Assembly: GCA_023416875.1 (NCBI GenBank)
Contig: JAEZGT010000203.1
Location: 1 to 12,810, forward strand
Direction of reading: 5' to 3'
Length of the DNA stretch: 12,810 bases
DNA from: Pseudomonadota bacterium
GTDB taxonomy: Bacteria; Pseudomonadota; Gammaproteobacteria; Pseudomonadales; Cellvibrionaceae
Shown here: piece after piece, positions 1 through 7,144 of the stretch
Layout of the letters: every line of letters begins with the position of its first letter
Numbering within the stretch: position 1 is the first letter of the stretch
Translations under genes and position numbers: made by a program
Notes under the pieces: model-generated
Database searches by the model: none
What the model was told of the DNA's origin: nothing
What the model saw: the letters and a program-made list of their open reading frames with translations, nothing else

Positions 1-950
1 GCAAAACCCTGTCCAGCCAAAACTTGGGTGTAGCGGAGAGTTTTGTCGGCGGCTTGCAGTCTGCGGATTGGACTCGCGATTATATCGATGACGCCATTTA
101 TTTTGGTTTAGTTAGCGGCAAGGTAGAAAATGCTTCCGGTAAATTGATGCGCGCCGTCATAAACCACGACTCTGGTTCATTAGCGCTTGCTGCCAGCGAT
201 TTGCTGGACGTGGATACCAAGCCTTTCAGTGTTACGCCGCTCACTGTGCGCGATCGCTTGGGTGCTTACTGGGTTTACGCGGGTACAGGACGTTTTTATG
301 TGGTGCAGGATAATTTCACTTCCGCGCAGCAATCCTATTACGGCGTTAAGGATCCGCATACAGCGGGCGTGCTGACGGCCACCACTGTCAAAGTGGCCGA
401 TATGATCAACACCACCGATATCAAGGTGTTTACCGACGGTTCGATTGATTCCAAAGCGAATCCGGGCTCCAACATAGTGCTGAAAGGATCGGCTGCTCCG
501 GCGAAAATCTTCGCTGATGTATTTGATGCGGTTCAGCGCAATGATGGCTGGTACTTCGATTTCGTCCGCCTTCGCTCGCGCAATATCACCCAGGCGGTGG
601 TGTCCGATCAGTCGCTGGTTTTCACGGAATATCAACCCAGCGGGCTTAAATGTCAGCCTGAGGGTTACGGCTTCCTGAATGCGCCGCATTTGCAAGCGGG
701 AATTCCCGGTCCGTTCGGGCCACTCGGTACTATTGCAGGATCGACTAATGGCGAAGGTGCAGAAGAAGTGAAACTGAGCGAATCCCTTGGCCTGGGCAGC
801 CCCTCATCACCGGCAATCCACCAACGCGGCGACGGCAAAAAAATTGCGGTGGTGCAAACCTCAACCGGTGAATTAACGACTAATGTTATTGAATCCGGCG
901 CTACTCAGGGGCAACGTGAATCCTGGCGCGAATTGATGATTAATTGGTAA
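1..950 (+). CDS. pilY1: PilY1-like type IV pilus tip/biogenesis protein, C-terminal part (5' end outside window)
   Basis: The reading frame is open to the left edge (first full codon at 3), so only about the last 315 residues are present. PilY1 is a large secreted protein that sits with minor pilins at the pilus tip and acts in assembly, retraction control and adhesion. The visible part looks like the end of its C-terminal beta-propeller. A GTGRFY motif is followed by QQSYYGVKDP at about nt 285-360, then a GWYFDF strand, and the end is an SWREL-type tail typical of the family. A D-x-x-x-D-x-x-(D)-D loop at nt 66-92, directly before an IYFG strand, resembles the calcium loop of the PilY1 propeller. 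A TTG at 24 is an internal codon, not the start. pilE follows after 20 bp. Family assignment is firm from the motifs; the role in this organism is inferred. Confidence 0.85.
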   Translation, partial: KTLSSQNLGVAESFVGGLQSADWTRDYIDDAIYFGLVSGKVENASGKLMRAVINHDSGSLALAASDLLDVDTKPFSVTPLTVRDRLGAYWVYAGTGRFYVVQDNFTSAQQSYYGVKDPHTAGVLTATTVKVADMINTTDIKVFTDGSIDSKANPGSNIVLKGSAAPAKIFADVFDAVQRNDGWYFDFVRLRSRNITQAVVSDQSLVFTEYQPSGLKCQPEGYGFLNAPHLQAGIPGPFGPLGTIAGSTNGEGAEEVKLSESLGLGSPSSPAIHQRGDGKKIAVVQTSTGELTTNVIESGATQGQRESWRELMINW

Positions 951-957
951 TTATTCT

Positions 958-964
958 GGAGAAG
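958..964 (+). promoter_or_regulatory. Ribosome binding site that fixes a TTG start for pilE
   Basis: GGAGAAG lies 6 nt upstream of TTG at 971. It supports that TTG as the start, rather than the in-frame TTG at 944, which would overlap the pilY1 stop and has no Shine-Dalgarno sequence close to it. The resulting short basic leader also fits a type IV prepilin. Confidence 0.7.
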
Positions 965-970
965 ACATTT

Positions 971-1411
971 TTGATAACGACAGGTAAGCAAAAAAGGGAG
1001 GGTGGCTTCTCCATTATTGAAGTAATTCTGGTGGTGCTGACAGTCGGATTGCTGCTCGCCATCATCATGAAAAATTATGCGGAAGCGGTAGTACAGGAGC
1101 GCCGCACCATCGCTCAGCAAACCCTTTATACCGTGGTGGGTTTGCAGGAGCGTTGGTTTGTCCGCATGTATGAATACGCCAGGTCCATCGACGACGTGGG
1201 TGGGCCTGATGTGGCGGGGGATTATTATTTGCTGCAAGTGACCCAGGATCCCTGTGGCAACAGCAGTTGTTACACGATTGTCGCGATTGCTCAAGGTGAG
1301 CAAGCGGACGACAAGGAATGCGAAAGAATGTCGATCAATAACCTCGGCGTCCGCCGCGCCTCCAGCCGCGACAATCGCGATACCACAAGCGTTTGTTGGG
1401 AGTCCAGTTGA
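971..1411 (+). CDS. pilE: PilE-type minor type IV pilin
   Basis: This is a 146-residue minor pilin, close to the usual size of PilE. It starts at TTG behind a good ribosome binding site. The 12-residue basic leader ends in Gly-Gly, and PilD would cut before Phe13 (GG|FSIIEV). Mature Glu5 is present, followed by a hydrophobic helix of about 20 residues that first anchors the subunit in the inner membrane and later packs in the fibre core. The globular part has four cysteines (95, 100, 117, 142). The pair in PCGNSSC and the late CW pair could form disulfides. The C-terminal layout (acidic patch, Cys, N-N-L-G-V-R, final Cys-Trp) is typical of PilE next to pilY1. It is probably co-transcribed with pilY1. 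It converges on fimT with only 20 bp between the stop codons and no obvious hairpin terminator. The exact minor-pilin subtype is inferred from position and C-terminus. Confidence 0.85.
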   Translation: MITTGKQKREGGFSIIEVILVVLTVGLLLAIIMKNYAEAVVQERRTIAQQTLYTVVGLQERWFVRMYEYARSIDDVGGPDVAGDYYLLQVTQDPCGNSSCYTIVAIAQGEQADDKECERMSINNLGVRRASSRDNRDTTSVCWESS

Positions 1412-1431
1412 TCAGGCGATCCGCGCTAGAT

Positions 1432-1980
1432 TCAGCCACATTCGATGGGATTGCCATCTACTCTCACAACCATCCCGCCGGGACCTGGTCGAGCAATATA
1501 AGGGCGTCCCGTAAAATTGGTGGATATCCGCCGGAAGAGCGTAGGATCACGGTCGGCGGGACAGAGAAACACGCTTCCAGAGGGACGGGTTTCACCGGTG
1601 TGTGTAAAGCGAAAATAACTCCCGGTGCCGACCCGCAGACTGACTTTGCCTGAATATTTTAATTCCAGTTCTGATTCTACTGTCTCTCCGGCATCGACTT
1701 TGCGATTGCCGTTTTGATCAAAAAAGATAACGAATCGCTTAAAGTTGTCGCCCACACAATTATTCTCGGTATCGACGCCGCAGAAAATCATATCCCGCCC
1801 AGAAAATACGGCGAGTTCCCGTGTCTTTTTCAGATGACGCAAAATCTGCTGTGTCTCCGCAGTGGTGCTTTGCTTCAACATGAAGTTGCGCAAATCAGGT
1901 AATCCCGAACTCAGCAGCAGCGCGGCAATGGAGATTGCAATGAAGAAGTCGATAAGGGATAAACCCCGTTCCCTGGTCAT
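1432..1980 (-). CDS. fimT: GspH/FimT-family type IV pseudopilin
   Basis: This 182-residue protein has a 6-residue leader (MTRERG) cut before Leu7 and a hydrophobic N-terminal helix. The GspH/FimT core follows: an AETQQ...LKKTRELAVFSG helix, FFDQNGNRKVDAGE (D-x-N-x-N type) at about 87-100, and a late F..TGE....GS.FLC segment. A C-terminal TGRP at 157-160 sits where FimT proteins carry a GR motif linked to DNA binding in natural transformation. Two key positions are unusual: mature residue 1 is Leu instead of Phe, and mature residue 5 is Asp (GAC) instead of the near-invariant Glu. The ATG at 1980 follows a GGGAGGG box. An in-frame TTG at 1998 would lengthen the leader and place that box inside the gene. 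It lies downstream of pilR on the same strand, as fimT does near pilSR in pseudomonads. It could instead be the paralogue FimU. Confidence 0.85.
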   Translation of the reverse strand: MTRERGLSLIDFFIAISIAALLLSSGLPDLRNFMLKQSTTAETQQILRHLKKTRELAVFSGRDMIFCGVDTENNCVGDNFKRFVIFFDQNGNRKVDAGETVESELELKYSGKVSLRVGTGSYFRFTHTGETRPSGSVFLCPADRDPTLFRRISTNFTGRPYIARPGPGGMVVRVDGNPIECG

Positions 1981-1983
1981 AAG

Positions 1984-1990
1984 CCCTCCC
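1984..1990 (-). promoter_or_regulatory. Ribosome binding site of fimT
   Basis: On the minus strand GGGAGGG ends 3 nt before the ATG at 1980 (core GGAGG 4 nt away). The spacing is a little short but the match is strong. It decides the ATG start over the upstream TTG at 1998. The rest of the pilR-fimT gap (to 2062) shows no clear terminator or promoter. Confidence 0.6.
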
Positions 1991-2062
1991 TGGCTCAAAT
2001 GTCATCCTGGAATTATTTTGACGGGGCGGAGAAAAAGTTTATGTAGGAAATTGCCGCTGCCA

Positions 2063-3445
2063 TCAGTCCGATTCCAGCCCGAGTTTTTGCAGGCGATAGC
2101 GCAGGGAGCGGAAAGTAATACCCAATTCCCGCGCGGCGACGGTTTTATTCCAACGCACCGCTTCCAGCGCGCCGAGAATGACTTCCCTCTCGATTTCGGC
2201 GAGGTATTCATCCAGAGATGCATATTCATTGCAGCGGGCGTAATGATCTATTTTCCCGCCTTCCGCTGCTCGTTTAGCCGGGGTCGATAGCACCGGCGGG
2301 GCAGCATGCAACTGCAGATCGCGCGTCTTGATCACATTGCCTTCGCACAAGGTGAATGCGCGTTCAAGAATGTTTTCCAGTTCGCGCACATTGCCCGGAA
2401 ATTCATATTGACGCAGTTGCTCCATGGCATCCGCACTGATCTCCGGCAAGGGCACATCAATTTCCTGGGCCAGCTTGCGCAAAATGTGTTGCGCCAATAC
2501 GGACAGGTCTTCTTTGCGCTCGCGCAGCGGCGGTACGCTCAATTGAATAACGTTCAGGCGGTAAAACAGGTCTTGGCGGAAATGGCCTTTGTCGACCTCT
2601 TTGGCAAGGTCCTTGTGGGTCGCCGATAAAATGCGCACATCGGTTTTGATTTCAGCAGAGGCACCTACGGGGCGCACGGCTTTTTCCTGGATCGCGCGCA
2701 ACAGTTTTACCTGCATTTCCAAGGGCAGATCGGCGACTTCATCAAGAAACAGTGTGCCGCCTTCAGCGGCTTGGAACAGTCCCTGTTTATCCTGGTGAGC
2801 GCCGGTAAAGCTGCCTTTTTTGTGGCCGAAAAATTCGCTCTCCATTAATTCACTGGGGATAGCGCCACAGTTGACCGGAATAAACGAGCCACTGGCGCGG
2901 GGGCCGAGCTCGTGAATCGAACGGGCAACCAGCTCTTTACCGCTGCCGGATTCGCCAGCGATATAAACCGGCGCCTGCGAACGCGCCAGTTTGCGAATGC
3001 TGATCTCAAGATTTTGAATGGCTTTGGAATTGCCGATCAGCCGCGATGAGCGCGGCTGCGAGGACGGATCGGGCAGTCGGCTCGACCGCACAGCGGCGGA
3101 TACCAGCTTGCGCAGTGAGGCTAGATCCACGGGCTTCGACACAAAATCGAATGCACCCGCTTTCATTGCTTCCACCGCCGTATCCATATTGCCGTGAGCT
3201 GTAATCACGGCGACAGGCACGTCAGGATGTTTAAGCTGCATCAGCTTTACCAGTTCTATGCCGTTGCCATCCGGCAGGCGCATATCAGTAAGGCAGAGAT
3301 GATATTCATTGGCTTCGATGAGGCGTTTAGCCTCGGCAACGGACCCCGCACTTTCCGTATCTATGTCCATGCGCTGCAGCGTGAGCTCCAGCAATTCGCA
3401 GATGTCGGGTTCGTCGTCAATGATCAGCGCTTTGAGTTGCGTCAT
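2063..3445 (-). CDS. pilR: PilR, sigma-54-dependent response regulator of type IV pilus genes
   Basis: This cytoplasmic transcription activator has 460 residues and full NtrC-type architecture. The receiver domain (1-120) has the acidic pair Asp10/Asp11, phospho-acceptor Asp54 (LTDMRLPDG), Thr82 and Lys104. The AAA+ sigma-54 interaction domain (about 135-370) has Walker A GESGSGKE at 164-171, the sigma-54 contact loop GSFTGA at 211-216 and Walker B LFLDE with Asp235/Glu236. A Fis-type helix-turn-helix ends the protein (about 425-455, AARELGITFRSLRYRLQKLG). All catalytic residues are intact. In relatives PilS phosphorylates PilR, which then drives sigma-54 transcription of the major pilin gene. 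That target is not in this window. pilR starts 38 bp after the pilS stop, so the two form an operon. The Shine-Dalgarno sequence before the ATG is weak, which may mean translation depends on the upstream gene. Confidence 0.97.
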   Translation of the reverse strand: MTQLKALIIDDEPDICELLELTLQRMDIDTESAGSVAEAKRLIEANEYHLCLTDMRLPDGNGIELVKLMQLKHPDVPVAVITAHGNMDTAVEAMKAGAFDFVSKPVDLASLRKLVSAAVRSSRLPDPSSQPRSSRLIGNSKAIQNLEISIRKLARSQAPVYIAGESGSGKELVARSIHELGPRASGSFIPVNCGAIPSELMESEFFGHKKGSFTGAHQDKQGLFQAAEGGTLFLDEVADLPLEMQVKLLRAIQEKAVRPVGASAEIKTDVRILSATHKDLAKEVDKGHFRQDLFYRLNVIQLSVPPLRERKEDLSVLAQHILRKLAQEIDVPLPEISADAMEQLRQYEFPGNVRELENILERAFTLCEGNVIKTRDLQLHAAPPVLSTPAKRAAEGGKIDHYARCNEYASLDEYLAEIEREVILGALEAVRWNKTVAARELGITFRSLRYRLQKLGLESD

Positions 3446-3483
3446 GGCAGCTTGGCTCTTGTTTTGGTCGTGGTAATCGCGGC

Positions 3484-5067
3484 TCAGAACATACGTTGAA
3501 AATGGGAAAAATCGATGCGAAAGCAGCTCTTCCCGTCCGCGGTTCTATGGTAATGAAGACTGGCCTGGTTGATTTCGCAAAGCTCCTTGGAAATATACAA
3601 GCCAAGGCCGGAACCTCGCTCCTCGGTGGTATAAAAGGGATCGAACACCTGCGCCAACTGGTCATCGCGGATACCGGGGCCGTAATCGATGACTTCCAGA
3701 TAACTGATATCGTCGTTGCGCGATTTGCTCACTTTCAACGTCACCTTTGCGGTGCCGGTGTGTTGGCGGCTGTAGCGCAAACCGTTGTCGAGCAGGTTGG
3801 TGAGCACTTGGGACAGATGGGTTTGATCCATTTTCACCAGATGCCGCTCCGCGTCCATGTCCAGGTCAATCACCACATTCTGTCCGGTACGGTATTGCGT
3901 GATAAAGCTTGGCAGCCATTGGTTGAGGTCGAAGGTTTCTGGTTGTGGCTCCTTGCGGCGGGAGAGGGCGAGCGTACTCTCAACAATGTGGTTTACCCGC
4001 TGGGAATGCTGGTGAATGATTTCGGTTAAGCGCTTGTCGCCTTTTGAAATGGAGGGCGATTCGGCCAACAGCTGTGCGGCGTGGGAAATGGCGCCGAGGG
4101 GATTGCGGATTTCGTGCGCGATACTCGCCGTCAGTCGCCCCAGTGAGGCCAGTTTCAACTGCTGAGCCTGCTGCGTCATCACCCGGTGGTCTTCGATATA
4201 AATCACCGTGCGGGCGCTGGCGCCAAGCTCCAGCGTGGACAGGCTCACCCGAGCCTGCTGTCCGGCGCGCAGCTCCAATACCGTCGGTGGGCCGTTTTGC
4301 GGGTTTTCCTGCCAATTGCTCACCAATTTGGCAAGGGGAGAAATACTCGCCAATCCCAGATCGCGATAGTCGCTTTCCAGCGACAAGTCCAGCAGCCGCA
4401 GCGCCGAGTCGTTAATCAGCTCGATGCGATTGTTGCTGTCCACGACTATGATGCCGGTGCGCATGCGCGCAACAATCGCTTGCGCCAAGCGCTGCAAATG
4501 CGCGGCGAACGCGGCCTGTGCTGCAGCTTCCAGATTGCTGGTGCGCAGCTTTTCGGTGAGGAACTGGAAGATATAGGCGGTGCAGAACAGCAGCACGCCA
4601 AGAAACCCTGCGGAAAATAAGCCTTTGCTGCTGATCTGCTGCAACTGGAACAAATACAGGGTTTCGGCGATGACCAGCAGGCTCGCCATGGCGGCAAAGG
4701 CGATACCCAGTTGCCCGCGGATAAAAATTCCCGCCATGGCAACGATCATCAGCATGAGATAGCCCAAACCGCTCTCGATACCGCCGCTGGCATGGATCAG
4801 CAGCACCAGTGCGACCACGTCGACAATCAGCGAGCCGACGATGCGGTTGAATGAGTTCACCAATTTGCGCGGTTTAGCAAAAACCGAAGTAAACAGACAG
4901 ATGCCGAGATAACAGAGGGACGTCCAGAGAAACAGCAGAGGGTAGAGCGCGCCGAGAAAATGTTTGGGCGTTGCGATCAAATAAGCGCCCAGCAGAAAAA
5001 ACGCCAGCACGGTGCGAAAGTAAAAATAAATCTTGAGCAGCGTCGGATTGTGTTGGACGTTTACCAT
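3484..5067 (-). CDS. pilS: PilS, membrane sensor histidine kinase of the PilS-PilR system
   Basis: This 527-residue sensor kinase sits in the inner membrane. About six hydrophobic segments fill residues 15-170, as expected for PilS, which in Pseudomonas senses pilin subunits within the membrane. A PAS-like region follows (about 190-295). The dimerisation/phospho-acceptor domain has its H-box at SIAHEIRNPLG, with His318 as the phosphorylation site. The ATP-binding domain has the N-box NLLDNGLRYS (Asn424, Asn428), G1 box DYGPGI (Asp461), F-box VFDPFYT and G2 box GSGLGL (485-490). All boxes are intact, so an active kinase is expected. It is the first gene of the pilS-pilR block and lies just after the bamD terminator, so its own promoter should be within 5068-5124. 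I could not identify a convincing -35/-10 pair there. Confidence 0.97.
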   Translation of the reverse strand: MVNVQHNPTLLKIYFYFRTVLAFFLLGAYLIATPKHFLGALYPLLFLWTSLCYLGICLFTSVFAKPRKLVNSFNRIVGSLIVDVVALVLLIHASGGIESGLGYLMLMIVAMAGIFIRGQLGIAFAAMASLLVIAETLYLFQLQQISSKGLFSAGFLGVLLFCTAYIFQFLTEKLRTSNLEAAAQAAFAAHLQRLAQAIVARMRTGIIVVDSNNRIELINDSALRLLDLSLESDYRDLGLASISPLAKLVSNWQENPQNGPPTVLELRAGQQARVSLSTLELGASARTVIYIEDHRVMTQQAQQLKLASLGRLTASIAHEIRNPLGAISHAAQLLAESPSISKGDKRLTEIIHQHSQRVNHIVESTLALSRRKEPQPETFDLNQWLPSFITQYRTGQNVVIDLDMDAERHLVKMDQTHLSQVLTNLLDNGLRYSRQHTGTAKVTLKVSKSRNDDISYLEVIDYGPGIRDDQLAQVFDPFYTTEERGSGLGLYISKELCEINQASLHYHRTADGKSCFRIDFSHFQRMF

Positions 5068-5124
5068 GGCGGTAGCCGACTGTTAATGATTATTGTGTTT
5101 TCGTCCGCGATAACAGCTGCAGAT

Positions 5125-5150
5125 AAAAAAGGCAGCCTGAGCTGCCTTTT
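5125..5150 (-). terminator. Rho-independent terminator of bamD
   Basis: A perfect 6-bp stem (GGCAGC / GCTGCC, 5131-5136 with 5141-5146) with a 4-nt loop is flanked by runs of A and T. Read on the minus strand, the hairpin is followed by six Ts (5125-5130), just after the bamD stop. It has four Ts on the plus side too. It separates bamD transcription from pilS, which lies downstream on the same strand. Confidence 0.8.
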
Positions 5151-5158
5151 CGCTGTGT

Positions 5159-6073
5159 TCAGCCTGCGCCGGGACGCGGGGCCTCGGTATCTTGAAATTC
5201 GGGATCATATTGTCTGCGGGTATCAAAGCCAGCGAGTTCCGCTCGCTCAAAAAGGCCAAACGTGGCATAGCTGAACCAGCTGCGTCTGTGCCTTCTCAAA
5301 TAGTAAGTCTGATCAAATTCGCCATCATCGGTCAGTGCCGGATAATCCGGAAAATTCGTCTTCAGCACTTTCAGCGCGGTCTCTGCCATATCTTCCATGC
5401 CCATCAGATAATAAGCCTGGGTCATAACTGCCAGTCCGTCCGGAACCGCTGGCGCTTCCTGGAAATTTTCCACCACATAGTTGCCACGTTTTGCCGCCGC
5501 CAAAAAAGCACCTCGGCGGAAATAATAATTGGCGACGTGAATTTCGTAGCGGGCGAGCACATTGCGCAGGTAAATCATGCGTTTCTGTGCGTCGGGTGCA
5601 TAAGGCGACAGGGGAAAACGCTGGATAAACTGGGCGAAATGTTCGTAGGAATCGCGGGCGCCGCCGAGGTCGCGGTCAGTGTTATCGGCGCCGAGCAGTG
5701 AGCCGACAAAGCCACTTTCACGATTAAAGCTGGCAAGGCCGCGCATGTAAAACGCGTAGTCCACATTGCGGTGCTGCGGGTGCAGACGGATGAAACGGTC
5801 GGCGTTGGCGATCACGTCTTCATAGTCTTCGGCGAGGTAGTGGGCGTAAATCAATTCCAGCTGTGCCTGTTCGCCGTAAGTGCCGAAGGGAAAATTTTCC
5901 TCGAGCATTTGCAGGGTCTTGATGGCGGCCTGCCAACTGCGATTGTTCATGTGTTTTTGTGCGCTTTCGTAAACTTCCTGCTCGGTCAGTCCTTTGCGCT
6001 TTTCTTCTTTGTTGGTGGCGCAGGCGCTGAGAATCGCTAGAATGACGCACATTACGAGGGTGGCAAAACGCAT
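5159..6073 (-). CDS. bamD: BamD, outer-membrane protein assembly factor (lipoprotein)
   Basis: BamD is an essential lipoprotein of the BAM complex. It works with BamA on the inner face of the outer membrane to insert beta-barrel proteins. The protein has 304 residues, longer than E. coli BamD (about 245), with the extra length mainly at the C-terminus, as in pseudomonads. The signal peptide ends in a lipobox LSAC with lipidated Cys18. Residue +2 is Ala, which does not retain the protein in the inner membrane. Tetratricopeptide helices fill about 28-260, beginning with EVYESAQKHMNNRSWQAAIKTLQMLEENFPFG-type repeats and the conserved segment RFIRLHP..NVDYAFYMRGL. It is divergent from rluD, the conserved neighbour in gammaproteobacteria, and ends at a hairpin terminator. 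The ATG is preceded by a GAGCGGG segment that can serve as the ribosome binding site. Confidence 0.95.
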   Translation of the reverse strand: MRFATLVMCVILAILSACATNKEEKRKGLTEQEVYESAQKHMNNRSWQAAIKTLQMLEENFPFGTYGEQAQLELIYAHYLAEDYEDVIANADRFIRLHPQHRNVDYAFYMRGLASFNRESGFVGSLLGADNTDRDLGGARDSYEHFAQFIQRFPLSPYAPDAQKRMIYLRNVLARYEIHVANYYFRRGAFLAAAKRGNYVVENFQEAPAVPDGLAVMTQAYYLMGMEDMAETALKVLKTNFPDYPALTDDGEFDQTYYLRRHRRSWFSYATFGLFERAELAGFDTRRQYDPEFQDTEAPRPGAG

Positions 6074-6175
6074 TGATACCCGCTCTTAACTTTTAATTAG
6101 ATGGCAAAACAAAAGGTCTTCCGCCCGCCTGGGGCCGGGGACGGTGCAGTGTAGCCAGTCGTGCAGAAGAACTCA
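6074..6175. other. Divergent bamD/rluD intergenic region
   Basis: The 102 bp between the divergent starts must hold promoters for both genes. It has an AT-rich patch at about 6085-6115 (TTAACTTTTAATTAGATGG) followed by a GC-rich stretch before rluD. I found no -35/-10 pair good enough to place on either strand. No operator-like inverted repeat stands out. Confidence 0.35.
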
Positions 6176-7144
6176 ATGAAACAGCAAATTTCCCAACAGA
6201 GCCGGATTTCCCTTGAATTGTCGGGGCAGCGCTTGGATCAGGTCGCCGTCCAGTTGTTCCCGCAATTCTCCCGAGCGCGTCTTCAGGAGTGGATTAAGTC
6301 GGGCCAAATCACCCTGGCTGGCAAAGTTGTCAAACCCAACACCAAAGTGGCGGGGGGTGAAATCCTCCAGCTGGATGTTGAGTTGCGCAATGAAGGCGAG
6401 TGGGAGGCCGAGGATCTCGGTCTTAACATCGTCTTCGAAGATGACGATCTACTGGTGATCAATAAGCCCGCCGATCTGGTGGTCCACCCCGCAGCCGGCA
6501 ATGAAGATGGCACTTTATTGAATGGGTTGCTGCACCACCTGCCGGAGCTGCAGCAGATGCCGCGGGCGGGCATTGTCCACCGCTTGGACAAGGACACCAC
6601 CGGTCTGATGGTGGTGGCAAAAAACCTGGAAGCGCAAAACCGACTGGTGCAGCAGCTACAGGCCCGCACTGTATCGCGCCAATATGTCGCGGTGGTTGTC
6701 GGTGCCATTCCCCCTCACGGCCAAGTGGATGCCCCCATCGGGCGGGATCCCTTCAATCGCATCAAGATGGCCGTAGTCAAATCCGGCGGCAAAGAGGCCA
6801 TCACTCATTACCATAGATTGGCCCGCCTTGGTCCCATGAGTCTGGTGCGGTTGAAGTTGGAAACCGGCCGCACGCATCAGATTCGCGTGCATATGGCCCA
6901 CATAGGGTTTCCGCTTCTTGGCGACCCGTTATATGGCAGGCAATTACCACTGCCACGTTGGATCGATTTGGATGAGGCGACGGAAGAGCTGATCTGCAAT
7001 TTCCCTCGCCAAGCCTTGCATGCAGAGCAGCTTTCCCTCCAGCATCCCCGCACGGGCGAAACCTGTACCTGGCAATCTCCTTGGCCGGAAGACTTTGCCG
7101 GCCTGGTGCGTGCTTTAGGCGGGCGGGTGCATGACTCAGCCTGA
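6176..7144 (+). CDS. rluD: RluD, 23S rRNA pseudouridine synthase (positions 1911/1915/1917)
   Basis: RluD isomerises uridines in helix 69 of 23S rRNA (1911, 1915 and 1917 in E. coli numbering), which supports ribosome assembly. The 322-residue protein (from ATG 6176) has an N-terminal S4 RNA-binding domain (about 12-75, LDQVAVQLFPQFSRARLQEW) and the RluA-family catalytic domain. The signature HRLDKDTTGL carries the catalytic Asp138. The later motif GRTHQIRVHM (231-240) and LLGDPLYG are also present. Length and motifs match the family, and the S4 domain plus the bamD-rluD-pgeF context favours RluD over RluA/RluC. A GTG at 6161 is an in-frame alternative start that adds five residues. The ATG is preferred because an AGAAG box lies about 6 nt upstream of it. 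The 3' end overlaps pgeF by 14 bp. Confidence 0.95.
   Translation: MKQQISQQSRISLELSGQRLDQVAVQLFPQFSRARLQEWIKSGQITLAGKVVKPNTKVAGGEILQLDVELRNEGEWEAEDLGLNIVFEDDDLLVINKPADLVVHPAAGNEDGTLLNGLLHHLPELQQMPRAGIVHRLDKDTTGLMVVAKNLEAQNRLVQQLQARTVSRQYVAVVVGAIPPHGQVDAPIGRDPFNRIKMAVVKSGGKEAITHYHRLARLGPMSLVRLKLETGRTHQIRVHMAHIGFPLLGDPLYGRQLPLPRWIDLDEATEELICNFPRQALHAEQLSLQHPRTGETCTWQSPWPEDFAGLVRALGGRVHDSA

Noticed and set aside
1254..1653. Two plus-strand open frames across the pilE/fimT junction
   Set aside because: They lie in other frames of pilE and antisense to fimT, lack ribosome binding sites, and their peptides look non-native (low complexity, Arg/Ser rich).
1981..2062. Sigma-54 (PilR-type) promoter in the pilR-fimT gap
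   Set aside because: A TGGCAG on the minus strand near the pilR stop is suggestive of the -24 element, but no GC occurs at the required -12 distance.
6161..6175. GTG start for rluD
   Set aside because: It is in frame but has no good ribosome binding site, while the ATG at 6176 does and matches the usual N-terminal length.
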